Notes: a model not told the origin generated them from the letters alone. A DNA stretch of 64,000 nucleotides from Poriferisodalis sp964484385 (GCA_964484385.1 CAZAFV010000009.1:8147-72146), one strand, 5' to 3'. Shown: positions 45,482 through 54,140, counted from the stretch's first letter. Translations and numbers: made by a program.

Positions 45482-48366
45482 CGAGTTTCCGCGCCAGAGC
45501 ACGAGCTGTTGACATGCTCGGGAGGCAGCAAATCGCCAACCTGCCGACGGCGCTGAGCGAACTGTTCAAGAACGCTCACGATGCATATGCCACCTATGCC
45601 ATCGCTGACTACTACCGCAAGCTCAATGTGCTCGTCGTGAGGGACGATGGCGTGGGCATGGACCTTGACACGTTTCAAGGGTCATGGCTCACCATTGCCA
45701 CGGAGTCCAAGCTGGAGCGTTCGCCCGTGGACAGTCCACCCGGCATGCAGCCGCGAGTGCAGCTCGGCGAGAAGGGCATCGGTCGTTTCGCCATCGGGGC
45801 GCTCGGCAGTCAGGTCCTGGTGATGTCGAAGCTGGCCGGCAGCCCGACGATTGCCGCTCTCGTCAACTGGCAGATGTTCGAATTGCCGGGCATCGACCTC
45901 GACGAGGTGCCCGTGGGCTTGATCGAACTGGATGCGGATGAACTGCGCGACACTGATGTTCGCCGTCTCAAGACCCCGCTCTGCGATGCGGTGGAGCACT
46001 TCCGGGGGAAGGACAGGTCGGCTGATTGGCAAGGACGGCTCGACGCCATACGGGCGACGATTGACGCGCTGCCGGACGATCCGTATTGGGACTTGCCCGA
46101 CTCAATGGCGCTTGGCGCGACCGGCACAACATTCCTGATCTCGCCGGCATCGAGGGAGCTCCCTTCCGACCTTGAGTCCCAAGGGACCAACGAAGCATCT
46201 CTGTTTGATCGGACTCTGCACGGGTTCACCGATGTATGGCTCCGAGAACCGACAACGCCCGAATTCTCTGTTGACTTCATGGATCACCGAGGCGGCGGCG
46301 ACAGCGAGAGCCGTCTCGGTCCCAATGAGTTCTTTGTTGCAGCCGACTTCGATCAGGTCGATCACCACATTCGAGGGGAGTTCGACGACAGCGGCAACTT
46401 TGCTGGCTCCATCAGGATCTTCGCCGAAGACGCCGTTGACTTCGATATCCCATGTCCGGACCCGTCGTCACCGCGTTGTGGCCCCTTCACCTTCGAAGTC
46501 GGAGTGCTGCAGGGCATGGCAAGCGAATCGACGCTCGACCCCGAAGCGTTCCAGGCGATGAGCACGAAGCTGCGAAAGCTCGGTGGCCTCTACGTCTACA
46601 AGGACGGCATCCGCGTGCAGCCATACGGTCGACCAGATGTGGACTACCTCGAGATTGAGGAGCGGCGAACCCTCGGGGCCGCCTACTACTTCTTTTCTTA
46701 CCGGCGCATGTTCGGTGCAATCTGCCTCTCCAGCGAACGGAACTCTGGACTGCGCGAGAAGGCAGGCAGAGAGGGTTTCGCTGGGGGGCGGGCCTATGCC
46801 GACTTCCGTCGGCTGCTCATAAATCTCCTGGTGGAGCTAGCCGCTCGGTTCTTCCGATCAGACGGGCCTGAGGCCCGTTCTTTCGTGCAGGGCCGGGAAC
46901 GCCTCGCGAGGGAAGATCAACTGCGCAAAGAGCGGGACAGGCAGGCCACTGCCGGACGGCGAAGGCTCAGGAGTCAGCTTGATGCCGCAGAACGGCACCT
47001 AAACGCCACCGACATCGCGCAAGAGGCTTCGAACGTCGTGGGTGCGCTTCGTGAAGATCTGGCTACTGCTGACCGCCTGCAGCCGGCCACGCGACGGGTT
47101 GCCGAGGCCAAGCGGGCGCTCCAGCGGCTTGTCGAACCGCTGGCATTTGACGAGCCCGAGGGGTTCGCCCCAACTGAGCCGATGCGTCGGGATATGGCCC
47201 ACATGGAGCGTGCAGCCGCCGACGTTGAGCAGTCACACATCGGGCCTGCGCTGAGTGCAATCGACGAACTGGCCGCAGCGGCCGAAGCGCAGCTCGTCGC
47301 CCAAGAGTCGGACGAACGTGAGCGCAGGGAGTTCATTGAGGAACGAATAGGTTCGGTACGAAGCCGAGTGCGCGATGCAGAAAGCAGCGGGACACAGGCG
47401 CTCACCGCCATGAGCGCTCGCGTGCGGAGCGTGCTCGAAGGGCTTCGTGCTGACTTCGAGCAGGGGCTGGGAGCGGTCACCCAGCCGAGTTCGCCGAGCG
47501 GTCAGGGGTGGATCGAGGAGCAGGCCGAATTCGAGCGGGCGCTGGACTCCTTGGCGGTGGATTCGCGCAGGGCATTCATGCGAGTCGCGAACCTCGTCCG
47601 GTCAAACACCGCAGCGTTCGAGGTGGGCGCACCGACGCCGAGCGAAGTCGCCGCGGCTGCCGATGCCGAGATCGTCGAGCTGCGAGCACAAGCAGATGCC
47701 CAACTGGAGTTCGTGCAACTGGGGATGGCTCTGGCTGTGGTGGAACACGAGTTCGGTCAAACGGTTTCGAGCATCCGCAGCGATGTGCGGCGGGTCGGCT
47801 CGTGGGCCAAGGAGAACCCGCAGCTGGTTGGCTTGTACGAGGACTTGCGACGCGACTTCGACCATCTTGACAGCTACCTCACGCTGTTGACACCGATGCA
47901 GCGGAGGATTCGGCGCGTCAAGACCACCATCAAGGGCAGCGATATCGCTCGATTTGTCGATGAACTGTTCTATGAGCGCATGCGCGCTGCAAATGTCACG
48001 TTGGACTCCAGCCGCGAATTCCGAGCCCTGAAGATCGAGGGGTACGCCTCGACGTTCTATCCGGTCTTCGTCAACCTCACGGACAACAGCCTCTACTGGT
48101 TCAGCCAGAGCAAACCTGGGGCGTCTGGGGTGATCCAGCTCGCGTGCCGGGGTCAGACCGTCGTGTACCGAGACAACGGCCCAGGCATAGCCGATGACAT
48201 CGCTGACCGGGTGTTCGATTTCGGCTTCACGACACGACCGGGCGGCAGCGGCCTCGGCTTGGCGATTGCCAGCCAGGTGCTTGAACGAGCAGGGTGGTCG
48301 ATCTCACTCGGCGATTGCCGCGAGGGCGCCGAGTTCCTGATCAGCCCACAAGGTCGAACGTCGTGA
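45478..48366 (+). CDS. Double-GHKL ATPase: MORC/MutL-like N-terminal domain fused to a histidine-kinase module
   Basis: A 962-residue protein with two ATP-binding domains of the gyrase/Hsp90/kinase/MutL fold. N-terminal: ELFKNAHDA (Glu28, Asn32), RDDGVGM (Asp56-Gly60) and GEKGIGRFA (97-105), the set found in MORC and MutL-like ATPases. A long central coiled coil runs over about 480-740 (many Arg/Glu/Ala heptads). C-terminal: an H-box LAVVEHEFGQTVSSIRSDV with His757, then NLTDNSLYWF (Asn866, Asn870), RDNGPGIADDI (from 898) and GGSGLGLAI (from 922), a complete histidine-kinase catalytic core. No membrane helix. Prokaryotic MORC-like ATPases are known from restriction-modification operons; fusion with a kinase is unusual. 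Its stop overlaps the start of the receiver-like gene (GTGA), its likely phosphorylation target. Confidence 0.88.
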   Translation: MTSFRARARAVDMLGRQQIANLPTALSELFKNAHDAYATYAIADYYRKLNVLVVRDDGVGMDLDTFQGSWLTIATESKLERSPVDSPPGMQPRVQLGEKGIGRFAIGALGSQVLVMSKLAGSPTIAALVNWQMFELPGIDLDEVPVGLIELDADELRDTDVRRLKTPLCDAVEHFRGKDRSADWQGRLDAIRATIDALPDDPYWDLPDSMALGATGTTFLISPASRELPSDLESQGTNEASLFDRTLHGFTDVWLREPTTPEFSVDFMDHRGGGDSESRLGPNEFFVAADFDQVDHHIRGEFDDSGNFAGSIRIFAEDAVDFDIPCPDPSSPRCGPFTFEVGVLQGMASESTLDPEAFQAMSTKLRKLGGLYVYKDGIRVQPYGRPDVDYLEIEERRTLGAAYYFFSYRRMFGAICLSSERNSGLREKAGREGFAGGRAYADFRRLLINLLVELAARFFRSDGPEARSFVQGRERLAREDQLRKERDRQATAGRRRLRSQLDAAERHLNATDIAQEASNVVGALREDLATADRLQPATRRVAEAKRALQRLVEPLAFDEPEGFAPTEPMRRDMAHMERAAADVEQSHIGPALSAIDELAAAAEAQLVAQESDERERREFIEERIGSVRSRVRDAESSGTQALTAMSARVRSVLEGLRADFEQGLGAVTQPSSPSGQGWIEEQAEFERALDSLAVDSRRAFMRVANLVRSNTAAFEVGAPTPSEVAAAADAEIVELRAQADAQLEFVQLGMALAVVEHEFGQTVSSIRSDVRRVGSWAKENPQLVGLYEDLRRDFDHLDSYLTLLTPMQRRIRRVKTTIKGSDIARFVDELFYERMRAANVTLDSSREFRALKIEGYASTFYPVFVNLTDNSLYWFSQSKPGASGVIQLACRGQTVVYRDNGPGIADDIADRVFDFGFTTRPGGSGLGLAIASQVLERAGWSISLGDCREGAEFLISPQGRTS

Positions 48367-49916
48367 GCGCTGTTAGCGACTACTTCCAGACTGCGCTGTT
48401 GATCGATGACCGTGTGGCTGCCGACTACCGCCCGCTGGAGCCGCAGCAGGCGGGGGCTACCGAACATCTCGGCGATGAACCGGCACCTGGCCTCAAGAGG
48501 CCGCGCGAAGAAGCGGAAGATGAGACGCCGGTGCATCCGTCGGAGTTGGTGCGTGCGTTCCTCGACGATGGCGTGGTGTGCAGCGTGCTGGAAGCCTCCG
48601 AAGACTCGGCGGATGCCGCGGGCTTGGTGCAGCAGGCGCTACGAGGGTCCTTGGTCGCGGATCTGCTGCTCCTCGACTGGCTCATGTACGGCGATTACTC
48701 CGCGACCATCCGAGCAATCGACGCGGTTGCAGTGCAGCACCCCGAGCGACTCACCGTCATGGTTGTCTTCACCGGCGCGTACAGCCTTGGCGGCGTCGTG
48801 CAGCGCCTCATCGATGAGGCCCAGTTCGAGGCCGTGGACGACTTCGTCGTCCGCCGTGACAACACGATCGTGCTGGTGTTTGGCAAGCCTGGAAATGGGG
48901 TGCGGTTGACCGGCGATGAAAGTCAACGGCAAGCGGACAACTACAGCGAACTACCGAGAATGATCCGTGACGATCTTGAATTGATTTACCGCGGATTGAT
49001 GCCCGAGTTCGCATTCAGCGGCATCAATGCTCTGCGGGAATCGGCACCGCGGATTCTCGCGACCTTCAGCGCGGACCTCGACGCTGGTGCCCTGGTGCAC
49101 CGAGCACTGCTGCCAGACGCTGATGAGGCGGCTGTGCAGTTCACCCGTCTGCTCTGCAGCGAGATGGAGATCGCGCTGCGCGACGCCCAGATCTCGGACA
49201 TCTGGGACCTCGGTGCCTCGCCGCAGGCAATTGCGCACGTAACGGGGGCCGGTGATGCGACCCCCTTGGCAGAGAGGCTGCGACGTTCGTCGAAGATCGC
49301 GGACGACCTGAAGGCGCTTGATGATCGAAGCCTGGCGCATGGGGCGATTGCCAGTGGTCTCGCCCAGATCGGACTCGGCGACTCGGCTATCTCAGAGGCG
49401 GCAGGCGATTTGGTGGCGTCGATGGCTGATGCGGTGACGTCGAGCGAGAACCTCGCCGTGCTTCTGGACTCGAGCAGTTTTGGCAACACACCGCCCCGGC
49501 TCGAACTGGGTGTCGTGGTGCGTGACGAGCAGGGGCGCTATTGGCTGTGCATCCAACCGTTGTGCGACAGCGTCCGCTTGAGAGCAGTGCGTGCCTTTCC
49601 GATGATGCGCATCAACGCAGGGCCAAAGGAATCGGCGCTGATGATCCGCTCGCCGGAGGGCGAAGCGCTAGCTGCCGGGTTTGACCGAAGACCCCACAAT
49701 CTGCGTTTAGTCGAGTTCGAGCCGGCAGACGGAGCGGTGCTCGCCGAAGGGGACGCTTCGGGCTGGCACTTCACGGATGTGGAAGGCGGCACATTCGCAG
49801 CCATTACCCGTCTCCGGCAAGAATTCGCGGCGCAGGCCCTGCACGAGCTCACCTCGACGGCATCGCGCGTCGGCACCGACGGGTCTGAGTGGCTCAGGCG
49901 CAGGGCGCATTCGTGA
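48363..49916 (+). CDS. Receiver-like (response regulator type) effector protein
   Basis: A 517-residue protein whose first 170 residues look like a receiver domain: TALLIDDRVAADYR holds the acidic pair, ADLLLLDWLMYGD the likely phospho-acceptor Asp after strand 3, and TVMVVFTGAYSL the conserved Thr/Ser on strand 4. An insertion of some 50 residues, rich in Glu and Pro, separates the acidic pair from strand 2. The remaining 340 residues are unknown, with no DNA-binding motif; the C-terminus contains strand-rich ELGVVVRDEQGRYWLCIQPL. The GTG start overlaps the stop of the double-GHKL gene. The pair looks like a cytosolic two-component system whose output part is new. It ends 115 bases before the converging HNH gene. 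Confidence 0.78.
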   Translation: MSAVSDYFQTALLIDDRVAADYRPLEPQQAGATEHLGDEPAPGLKRPREEAEDETPVHPSELVRAFLDDGVVCSVLEASEDSADAAGLVQQALRGSLVADLLLLDWLMYGDYSATIRAIDAVAVQHPERLTVMVVFTGAYSLGGVVQRLIDEAQFEAVDDFVVRRDNTIVLVFGKPGNGVRLTGDESQRQADNYSELPRMIRDDLELIYRGLMPEFAFSGINALRESAPRILATFSADLDAGALVHRALLPDADEAAVQFTRLLCSEMEIALRDAQISDIWDLGASPQAIAHVTGAGDATPLAERLRRSSKIADDLKALDDRSLAHGAIASGLAQIGLGDSAISEAAGDLVASMADAVTSSENLAVLLDSSSFGNTPPRLELGVVVRDEQGRYWLCIQPLCDSVRLRAVRAFPMMRINAGPKESALMIRSPEGEALAAGFDRRPHNLRLVEFEPADGAVLAEGDASGWHFTDVEGGTFAAITRLRQEFAAQALHELTSTASRVGTDGSEWLRRRAHS

Positions 49917-50031
49917 TCCGGGTTTGATTCGACATCGAACGCGGCCGGCTGAGGCGAGTGCTGCATTTGCACCTGATTTGCCGGAGCCGAGGGTGATCGA
50001 CCGCAGCGACGAGTTTGCAGCGGCGCTCCTC

Positions 50032-51003
50032 TCAAATCGCGTCGACGTACACGTGCTCGTGGTGCCAGGCGAGATATGTGCTGTCGGGCGCGGCATTGCT
50101 GGGTAGCCGGAGTCTCGACCGCAATGTGGTGCCGAAACTGTGAGCGACCCCAGTGTCGACTGCCAAGCTGCGTTGCAACGGTCCCGCCCGGTGCACCCGC
50201 AGGCCGCCGTTGACGGTGATCAGACCGACATCGAATGCGGCATCGTGCATCGGGCAGGAGGCGATTCCGTTTGCGGCGTCGAGGCGTTCAGCGTCGTTCG
50301 AGACCGCCCAAGGCTTGATGTGGGAGGCGATCAGGAGACGCTTGCGCGGCAACGAGCGGGGCGCAAACTCGCAGAACGCGCACTGATGCCCATAGTTCTC
50401 GAGCACATTCTTTGCGAAACGATGCTGTCCGAGCCGGATCTTCTGCTCTGCGACACGGAAGGTCTGAGCGTCATCTGCTGCCAACCGCCTCGCCCTGAGC
50501 CGGGCCGCCGCAACCTCCACTGCTTCCATCAGGGGACCATGAGGCAAGCTGTTCTGGCCGAGCATCACGGCATGGCCTGCCGTGTCGCGCTCGACGAAAT
50601 CAGGCAGCTGATCCGGGCCGATGCCCATGTGCCTAGCTGCGCGTATCACGCATTCGTAGAGCGCGGTGAAGTGCACTTGGTCCCCAGCCATCGCGTCGTA
50701 GAAAGGCACATCGCTAGCGGCACCGTTCGGGCGCGATCCGTCGAGATTCAGCATCTTGATGTTGATTGAACGCGTCGGCCGCTTGAACAGCTCCGCCAGA
50801 TACGTGACTTCCTTTGGAATCAGATGGATGTTGCGCCCGCCGAATCGATGCGGATCGACTGCGCGGAACAGCGCACAGCACAGGACCACTTCAACCGAGT
50901 TGTACGGCTCCTGCCTCGGCCTGTCGACGCGCTGCAAGATGCGTCCCCACTGCCCACGTGCTTCTTCATCGGTCAATTCCAGAAGCGCTGCCAGCGAAGG
51001 CAC
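50032..51003 (-). CDS. HNH endonuclease, probable restriction nuclease
   Basis: A 323-residue protein with a C-terminal HNH domain. HQCAFCEF (Cys208, Cys211) binds zinc, LLIASHIKPW gives the catalytic His228, AANGIASCPMHDAAFDVGLI supplies Asn245, Cys250 and His253. ASHIKPW and HDAAFDxGL are the pattern of HNH restriction nucleases such as the McrA/HpaII-region type. The N-terminal 200 residues (RPTRSINIKMLNLDGSRPN) are probably for DNA recognition. The start is a GTG; a perfect 17-base palindrome sits 28 bases upstream. The gene converges on the methyltransferase/GHKL/receiver operon and is the best candidate for the cutting enzyme of that module. Confidence 0.9.
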   Translation of the reverse strand: MPSLAALLELTDEEARGQWGRILQRVDRPRQEPYNSVEVVLCCALFRAVDPHRFGGRNIHLIPKEVTYLAELFKRPTRSINIKMLNLDGSRPNGAASDVPFYDAMAGDQVHFTALYECVIRAARHMGIGPDQLPDFVERDTAGHAVMLGQNSLPHGPLMEAVEVAAARLRARRLAADDAQTFRVAEQKIRLGQHRFAKNVLENYGHQCAFCEFAPRSLPRKRLLIASHIKPWAVSNDAERLDAANGIASCPMHDAAFDVGLITVNGGLRVHRAGPLQRSLAVDTGVAHSFGTTLRSRLRLPSNAAPDSTYLAWHHEHVYVDAI

Positions 51004-51030
51004 ATCGCGATCCTAGGTCTGCGGCTGCTG

Positions 51031-51047
51031 GTGACTCCCTGAGTCAC
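51031..51047. promoter_or_regulatory. Palindromic operator candidate upstream of the HNH gene
   Basis: GTGACTC-CCT-GAGTCAC is a perfect 7-3-7 palindrome in the 202-base divergent region, 28-44 bases upstream of the HNH start. It contains GACT and AGTC arms, like the C-boxes of restriction-modification control proteins, but with five rather than three bases between them. No control protein gene is nearby. Confidence 0.5.
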
Positions 51048-51139
51048 ACCCCAGGCACTGCCCAAGGTACGTGTAACACCCCTCTGGTGAGCTTGCTGGT
51101 GGCGGAACCGCCGCATGTGAAGCAATCGAACGCGCTTGC

Positions 51140-51187
51140 TTGACATCTGGAGATTCCGTGAGACGTTGACATCGGGGAGACACCCCG
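51140..51187 (+). promoter_or_regulatory. Direct repeats and hairpin ahead of the coiled-coil gene
   Basis: TTGACATC occurs at 51140-51147 and again at 51166-51173, 26 bases apart. Directly after it CGGGG-AGACA-CCCCG (51173-51187) can fold, ending 19 bases before the ATG at 51206. Either TTGACA could be a -35 element; no good -10 is seen. A repressor site near the ribosome site is possible. Confidence 0.4.
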
Positions 51188-51205
51188 AGGACACGAGGAG
51201 CAATC

Positions 51206-52096
51206 ATGAGCCAGCAGCGAGAACTTCGCCGACAAGCCGCACCGACCTGTTTCCGGGTGGTGCGATCCATCCGACCGGCCTGGTCGGGGCACCGGCACTC
51301 AGCCGATGCCCACGAATTCCAGAAGCTCCGCGAGCAGCTGGCGGAGGTGAGCGAAGAAGCGCGCATGAATTGGGACGAGTTCATCAGGACCCGTGACCAG
51401 TGCAAGGCGCTCGAGGAAGATCTAGCGGAACTGCGGCGCGACAACGACCGTCTCAGCAACCGGCTTCGGCGCTTCAGAGCCCGGATCGGGGAACTTGGCC
51501 GAGCGCGCAGCCAACTGGCCGACTATGCGGAGCGCATCAACGAGGCCGAACACCGCACGGTGCAGGCACTCGCGCATGCCGCTGCTGCCGGCTCCGAGCC
51601 GGCCAAGGCCCGCAGTGTTCAGCAGGCGCTCGACTACGCGCGGTCCAATCTCCATGCGCTCAGCATCCCCGACGAGGTGGCCGAGGCCGCTGTCGAATCA
51701 CTGGACAAGGCCAACAAGAGAGCATCTCGGGGCCGCAAGGTGATGGAGGCGCTCACGGCGCTGCACGCCTACGCCATCGACCCTGCGCGAGAAGGCGATT
51801 TCAAGCACTGGTGCGCTCAAGGCGGGCACGCCGGCGTGCAGATCAGTGCCAACCAGATCGCTATGTCGGAGTCTCAGATTGTGCAGCAGCGCAACGTCAT
51901 GGAGTCCCAGCGCCGTTTCCCGGTCGATCCGACGCTGGACCTTTCGGGACGCCGCGTGATGCTGGCCCACATCAGGATTGCGCAAGGGGAATCCGCGCCT
52001 CGCCTGCATTTCCTCGACGACACCCGGGGCAAGACGGGCAAGATCCACATCGGCTACATCGGGCCGCACCTGCCGACAGCGCGGGATCCGAAGTAG
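51206..52096 (+). CDS. Unknown coiled-coil protein with conserved C-terminal end
   Basis: A 296-residue protein. The first 45 residues are basic, then a long coiled coil runs to about residue 125 (REQLAEVSEEARMNWDEF, LRRDNDRLSNRLRRFRARIG). A helical part follows (ALDYARSNLHALSIPDEVAE), then the region DFKHWCAQGGHAG. The C-terminus, LHFLDDTRGKTGKIHIGYIG, ends with PHLPTA and looks like a conserved strand-rich cap; I have the impression of seeing it in other defence-island proteins but cannot name the family. GAGGAG with 5 bases to the ATG is a strong ribosome site. It is divergent from the HNH gene, 202 bases away. Confidence 0.65.
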   Translation: MSQQRELRRQAAPTCFRVVRSIRPAWSGHRHSADAHEFQKLREQLAEVSEEARMNWDEFIRTRDQCKALEEDLAELRRDNDRLSNRLRRFRARIGELGRARSQLADYAERINEAEHRTVQALAHAAAAGSEPAKARSVQQALDYARSNLHALSIPDEVAEAAVESLDKANKRASRGRKVMEALTALHAYAIDPAREGDFKHWCAQGGHAGVQISANQIAMSESQIVQQRNVMESQRRFPVDPTLDLSGRRVMLAHIRIAQGESAPRLHFLDDTRGKTGKIHIGYIGPHLPTARDPK

Positions 52097-52226
52097 CTGC
52101 ACCATGGCGAGGCACGACCGGTCGTGCCGGGGAGTCTGATGGTCCTGTGGAATGACGGTGAGCGGCACCTTTACCGCAGACGGCGGGGTTCGCGAAGGAC
52201 TGAGGCGGTGGGCTTACGCTGCGCCG

Positions 52227-53540
52227 ATGGCACGACCCAGGGCTCGCAAAGGCGGGCGTGTGACCCCCAAAGGCACCCGTTCCCACGGCCGATCCGGCCA
52301 ACGCAGCGCCACCGGCCGGCATCAGCCACAGCTCGACGACGAGACCATGCGCGAGCTCAAGATGCTGGTGGTCGATATCGAAGACTGCATCGATATGCAC
52401 GACGACGCCGACCTGATTGCAACCGAGAAGGCCGTGTCGTGCGTTATTGGCCTGCACGTCACCTCGAACTGGAATCCGTTCGGCGTGCGCGCTGCGGTGG
52501 CGTTGGCCCATGCCGAGGCCATCGGCACTCCCGCCGGCGCGGTGATCGCAGCGGGTATGAGCGTCTACGGCCCGGCTCTCGCCCGGGAGCGTGCCCGTCA
52601 GGTGTTGGACCGCATCCGAGCAGCCGATGTCGCCATACCCGATTGGGTCGGGTGGCTGGGCACAGTGGAAGCGGTGGGCGCCACCAAGTTTCGTGACGAA
52701 TGGGACGAGTACTGCAAGCTGGTGGTCGAATATGCGCGGCCGGACGGGTCGATTCACGAAGTAGCTGCTGGCCTGCATCCGTTCGGCGGGGGCATGGCGC
52801 ACGACTTGGCCGTCACACCGGCAGGCGGGTGCTCTGGCCGACTCGCCGATGCCGGGTTCGTCGCCGAGGAGATCGACTTGGCCGAGGCACGGGAACTGCT
52901 CGCCAATGGTCTCGAGCTTCTTGACGAGGCGCTGAAGGACTGGTGGGACAACCATCTCGACTTCGACGAGGACGCCGACCTGCGCATGCTCGTGGGGCAG
53001 CGCATCGAGATGCTTCCGAGCATCGACCGCTCCAGCCGGTCCGAAACCGACGGCGAAGGTGCAGACGCGGAGCACACCCTCGACATCGTGCGAGGGTTCG
53101 TGGCACAGCCGGTCCCGCTGGGCGAGCAGTGGGGCGACATGGGCGAGATGGTGATGGCGGCGGTGCTGTTCTCGCAGGCCTGTCGCAACCGCGACGTGCT
53201 GCGCTGGACGCCCCCGAGAATCGAGGCGTTCATCGAGCAGTTCCTGCCCATGTGGCAGGGCGGCAACGATCTCGGCGACTACGACCCGTTCGACGAATTC
53301 GGCGAGCCAGGCGACGCCTTCGAATTCGGCGAGGAGCGGCTGTCAACCATCGATTCAGCATTTCCGCGATGGCTGCGGTACGCCACCGAACGCCACTGCG
53401 ACAGCGGAGAGACGCTCGAAGCGAATCTCGCTGTCGCCCGGTCGTCGCTGCGGAAGCTGCGTGTGAAGGTGACCGGTTCGCCGATCCCGCTTGCCGCAGC
53501 CGCCCGCGCTGCAGCGCCCGTCGCTGGCCAGACGCTCTGA
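52227..53540 (+). CDS. Unknown 437-residue protein of the defence island
   Basis: The protein is not recognised. It starts with a basic tail (ARPRARKGGRVTPKGTRSHG), followed by an acidic helical body: DDETMRELKMLVVDIEDCID, a repeated Ala-rich helix block near 70-150, a Trp-rich LKDWWDNHLDFDEDADLRM, and an acidic stretch DPFDEFGEPGDAFEFGEE near 375. The C-terminus is Ala-rich. No catalytic motif, signal or membrane segment is visible. The ATG at 52227 is preferred over an upstream open frame. It lies between the coiled-coil gene and the DUF499 ATPase on the same strand, where related loci may carry DUF3780 or other accessory genes, but no similarity to those can be claimed. Confidence 0.65.
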   Translation: MARPRARKGGRVTPKGTRSHGRSGQRSATGRHQPQLDDETMRELKMLVVDIEDCIDMHDDADLIATEKAVSCVIGLHVTSNWNPFGVRAAVALAHAEAIGTPAGAVIAAGMSVYGPALARERARQVLDRIRAADVAIPDWVGWLGTVEAVGATKFRDEWDEYCKLVVEYARPDGSIHEVAAGLHPFGGGMAHDLAVTPAGGCSGRLADAGFVAEEIDLAEARELLANGLELLDEALKDWWDNHLDFDEDADLRMLVGQRIEMLPSIDRSSRSETDGEGADAEHTLDIVRGFVAQPVPLGEQWGDMGEMVMAAVLFSQACRNRDVLRWTPPRIEAFIEQFLPMWQGGNDLGDYDPFDEFGEPGDAFEFGEERLSTIDSAFPRWLRYATERHCDSGETLEANLAVARSSLRKLRVKVTGSPIPLAAAARAAAPVAGQTL

Positions 53541-53564
53541 CTGCGAGCGCGAGGTGCCGCGTGA

Positions 53565-53810
53565 CGCCCTGCGGTCAGCCTCAAGCGCTGCCGTACTGCG
53601 CTGGGCGGCTTCTGCGGTGGTTTCGAGCAGTTCGGCGATGCGCTCCCACGTCGATCCGGCTGCACGGGCGTCGGCGACCAGTGCCTTGATGCGGTCGTGG
53701 TCGCGGCGCCCGGTGACGGCAGCCCGCTGCACTGCACAGCGGGCGACGGGATCTGTCGTCGTCTCGGACGCCGGATGCGGGTCGTTCTCTGTCCCGTCTG
53801 TGGCTGCTTC
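53565..53810 (-). pseudogene. Possible small helix-turn-helix protein or remnant
   Basis: In the 288 bases between two plus-strand genes the minus strand encodes RDHDRIKALVADARAAGSTW and then ERIAELLETTAEAAQRS, a pattern common in small actinobacterial HTH proteins (GxSWxxIAxxLGxTxxAAxxR). The frame then runs on into the antisense of the upstream gene without a natural stop until 53355, so the real end is unclear. It also resembles the second half of the small protein at 33663. A shortened or frame-shifted remnant is the best guess. Confidence 0.3.
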
Positions 53811-53828
53811 GAGAGTTAGCGTGGCCCG

Positions 53829-54140
53829 ATGGATGCTCCGCCTGAAACTGTGGACCTGCCGTTGGCGAGCCGGATTCGCCGGATAGAGGCTCGACTGGAT
53901 GCTGTGGAACAGCGCTCCCAGGATCAGGACTGCCGGGTAGACGCCCGATTGGATGTCGTGGATGTCCGCTTCGATACGGTCGACCGTCGGTTCAAAGAGT
54001 TGGACAAGCGAGCCGATCGCACCGATCGGCGCATGGACGAACTGCGCGCCGACTATCGGGCGATCTCGGACCGGATCGATGCATTGCACACGACCGTCGC
54101 CTTCCGCCCCGTTCGGACTGGCGTGACGCCACACGGCTAG
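53829..54140 (+). CDS. Small coiled-coil protein
   Basis: A 103-residue protein made almost entirely of a charged coiled coil with near-repeats: RIRRIEARLDAVEQRSQDQD, RLDVVDVRFDTVDRRFKELD, KRADRTDRRMDELRADYRA, roughly every 7-11 residues. It has no membrane helix, in contrast to similar phage-tail or DUF1640 proteins. The function is unknown. It sits 117 bases before the DUF499 gene on the same strand. Confidence 0.55.
   Translation: MDAPPETVDLPLASRIRRIEARLDAVEQRSQDQDCRVDARLDVVDVRFDTVDRRFKELDKRADRTDRRMDELRADYRAISDRIDALHTTVAFRPVRTGVTPHG

Noticed and set aside
49777..50106. Plus-strand frame bridging the receiver and HNH genes
   Set aside because: It overlaps both genes in other frames and shows no family features; the 115-base space between the converging genes needs no gene.
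51029..51190. CRISPR-like repeats in the HNH/coiled-coil intergenic region
   Set aside because: Only two 8-base repeats with one spacing, and hairpins; no regular repeat-spacer array and no cas genes.
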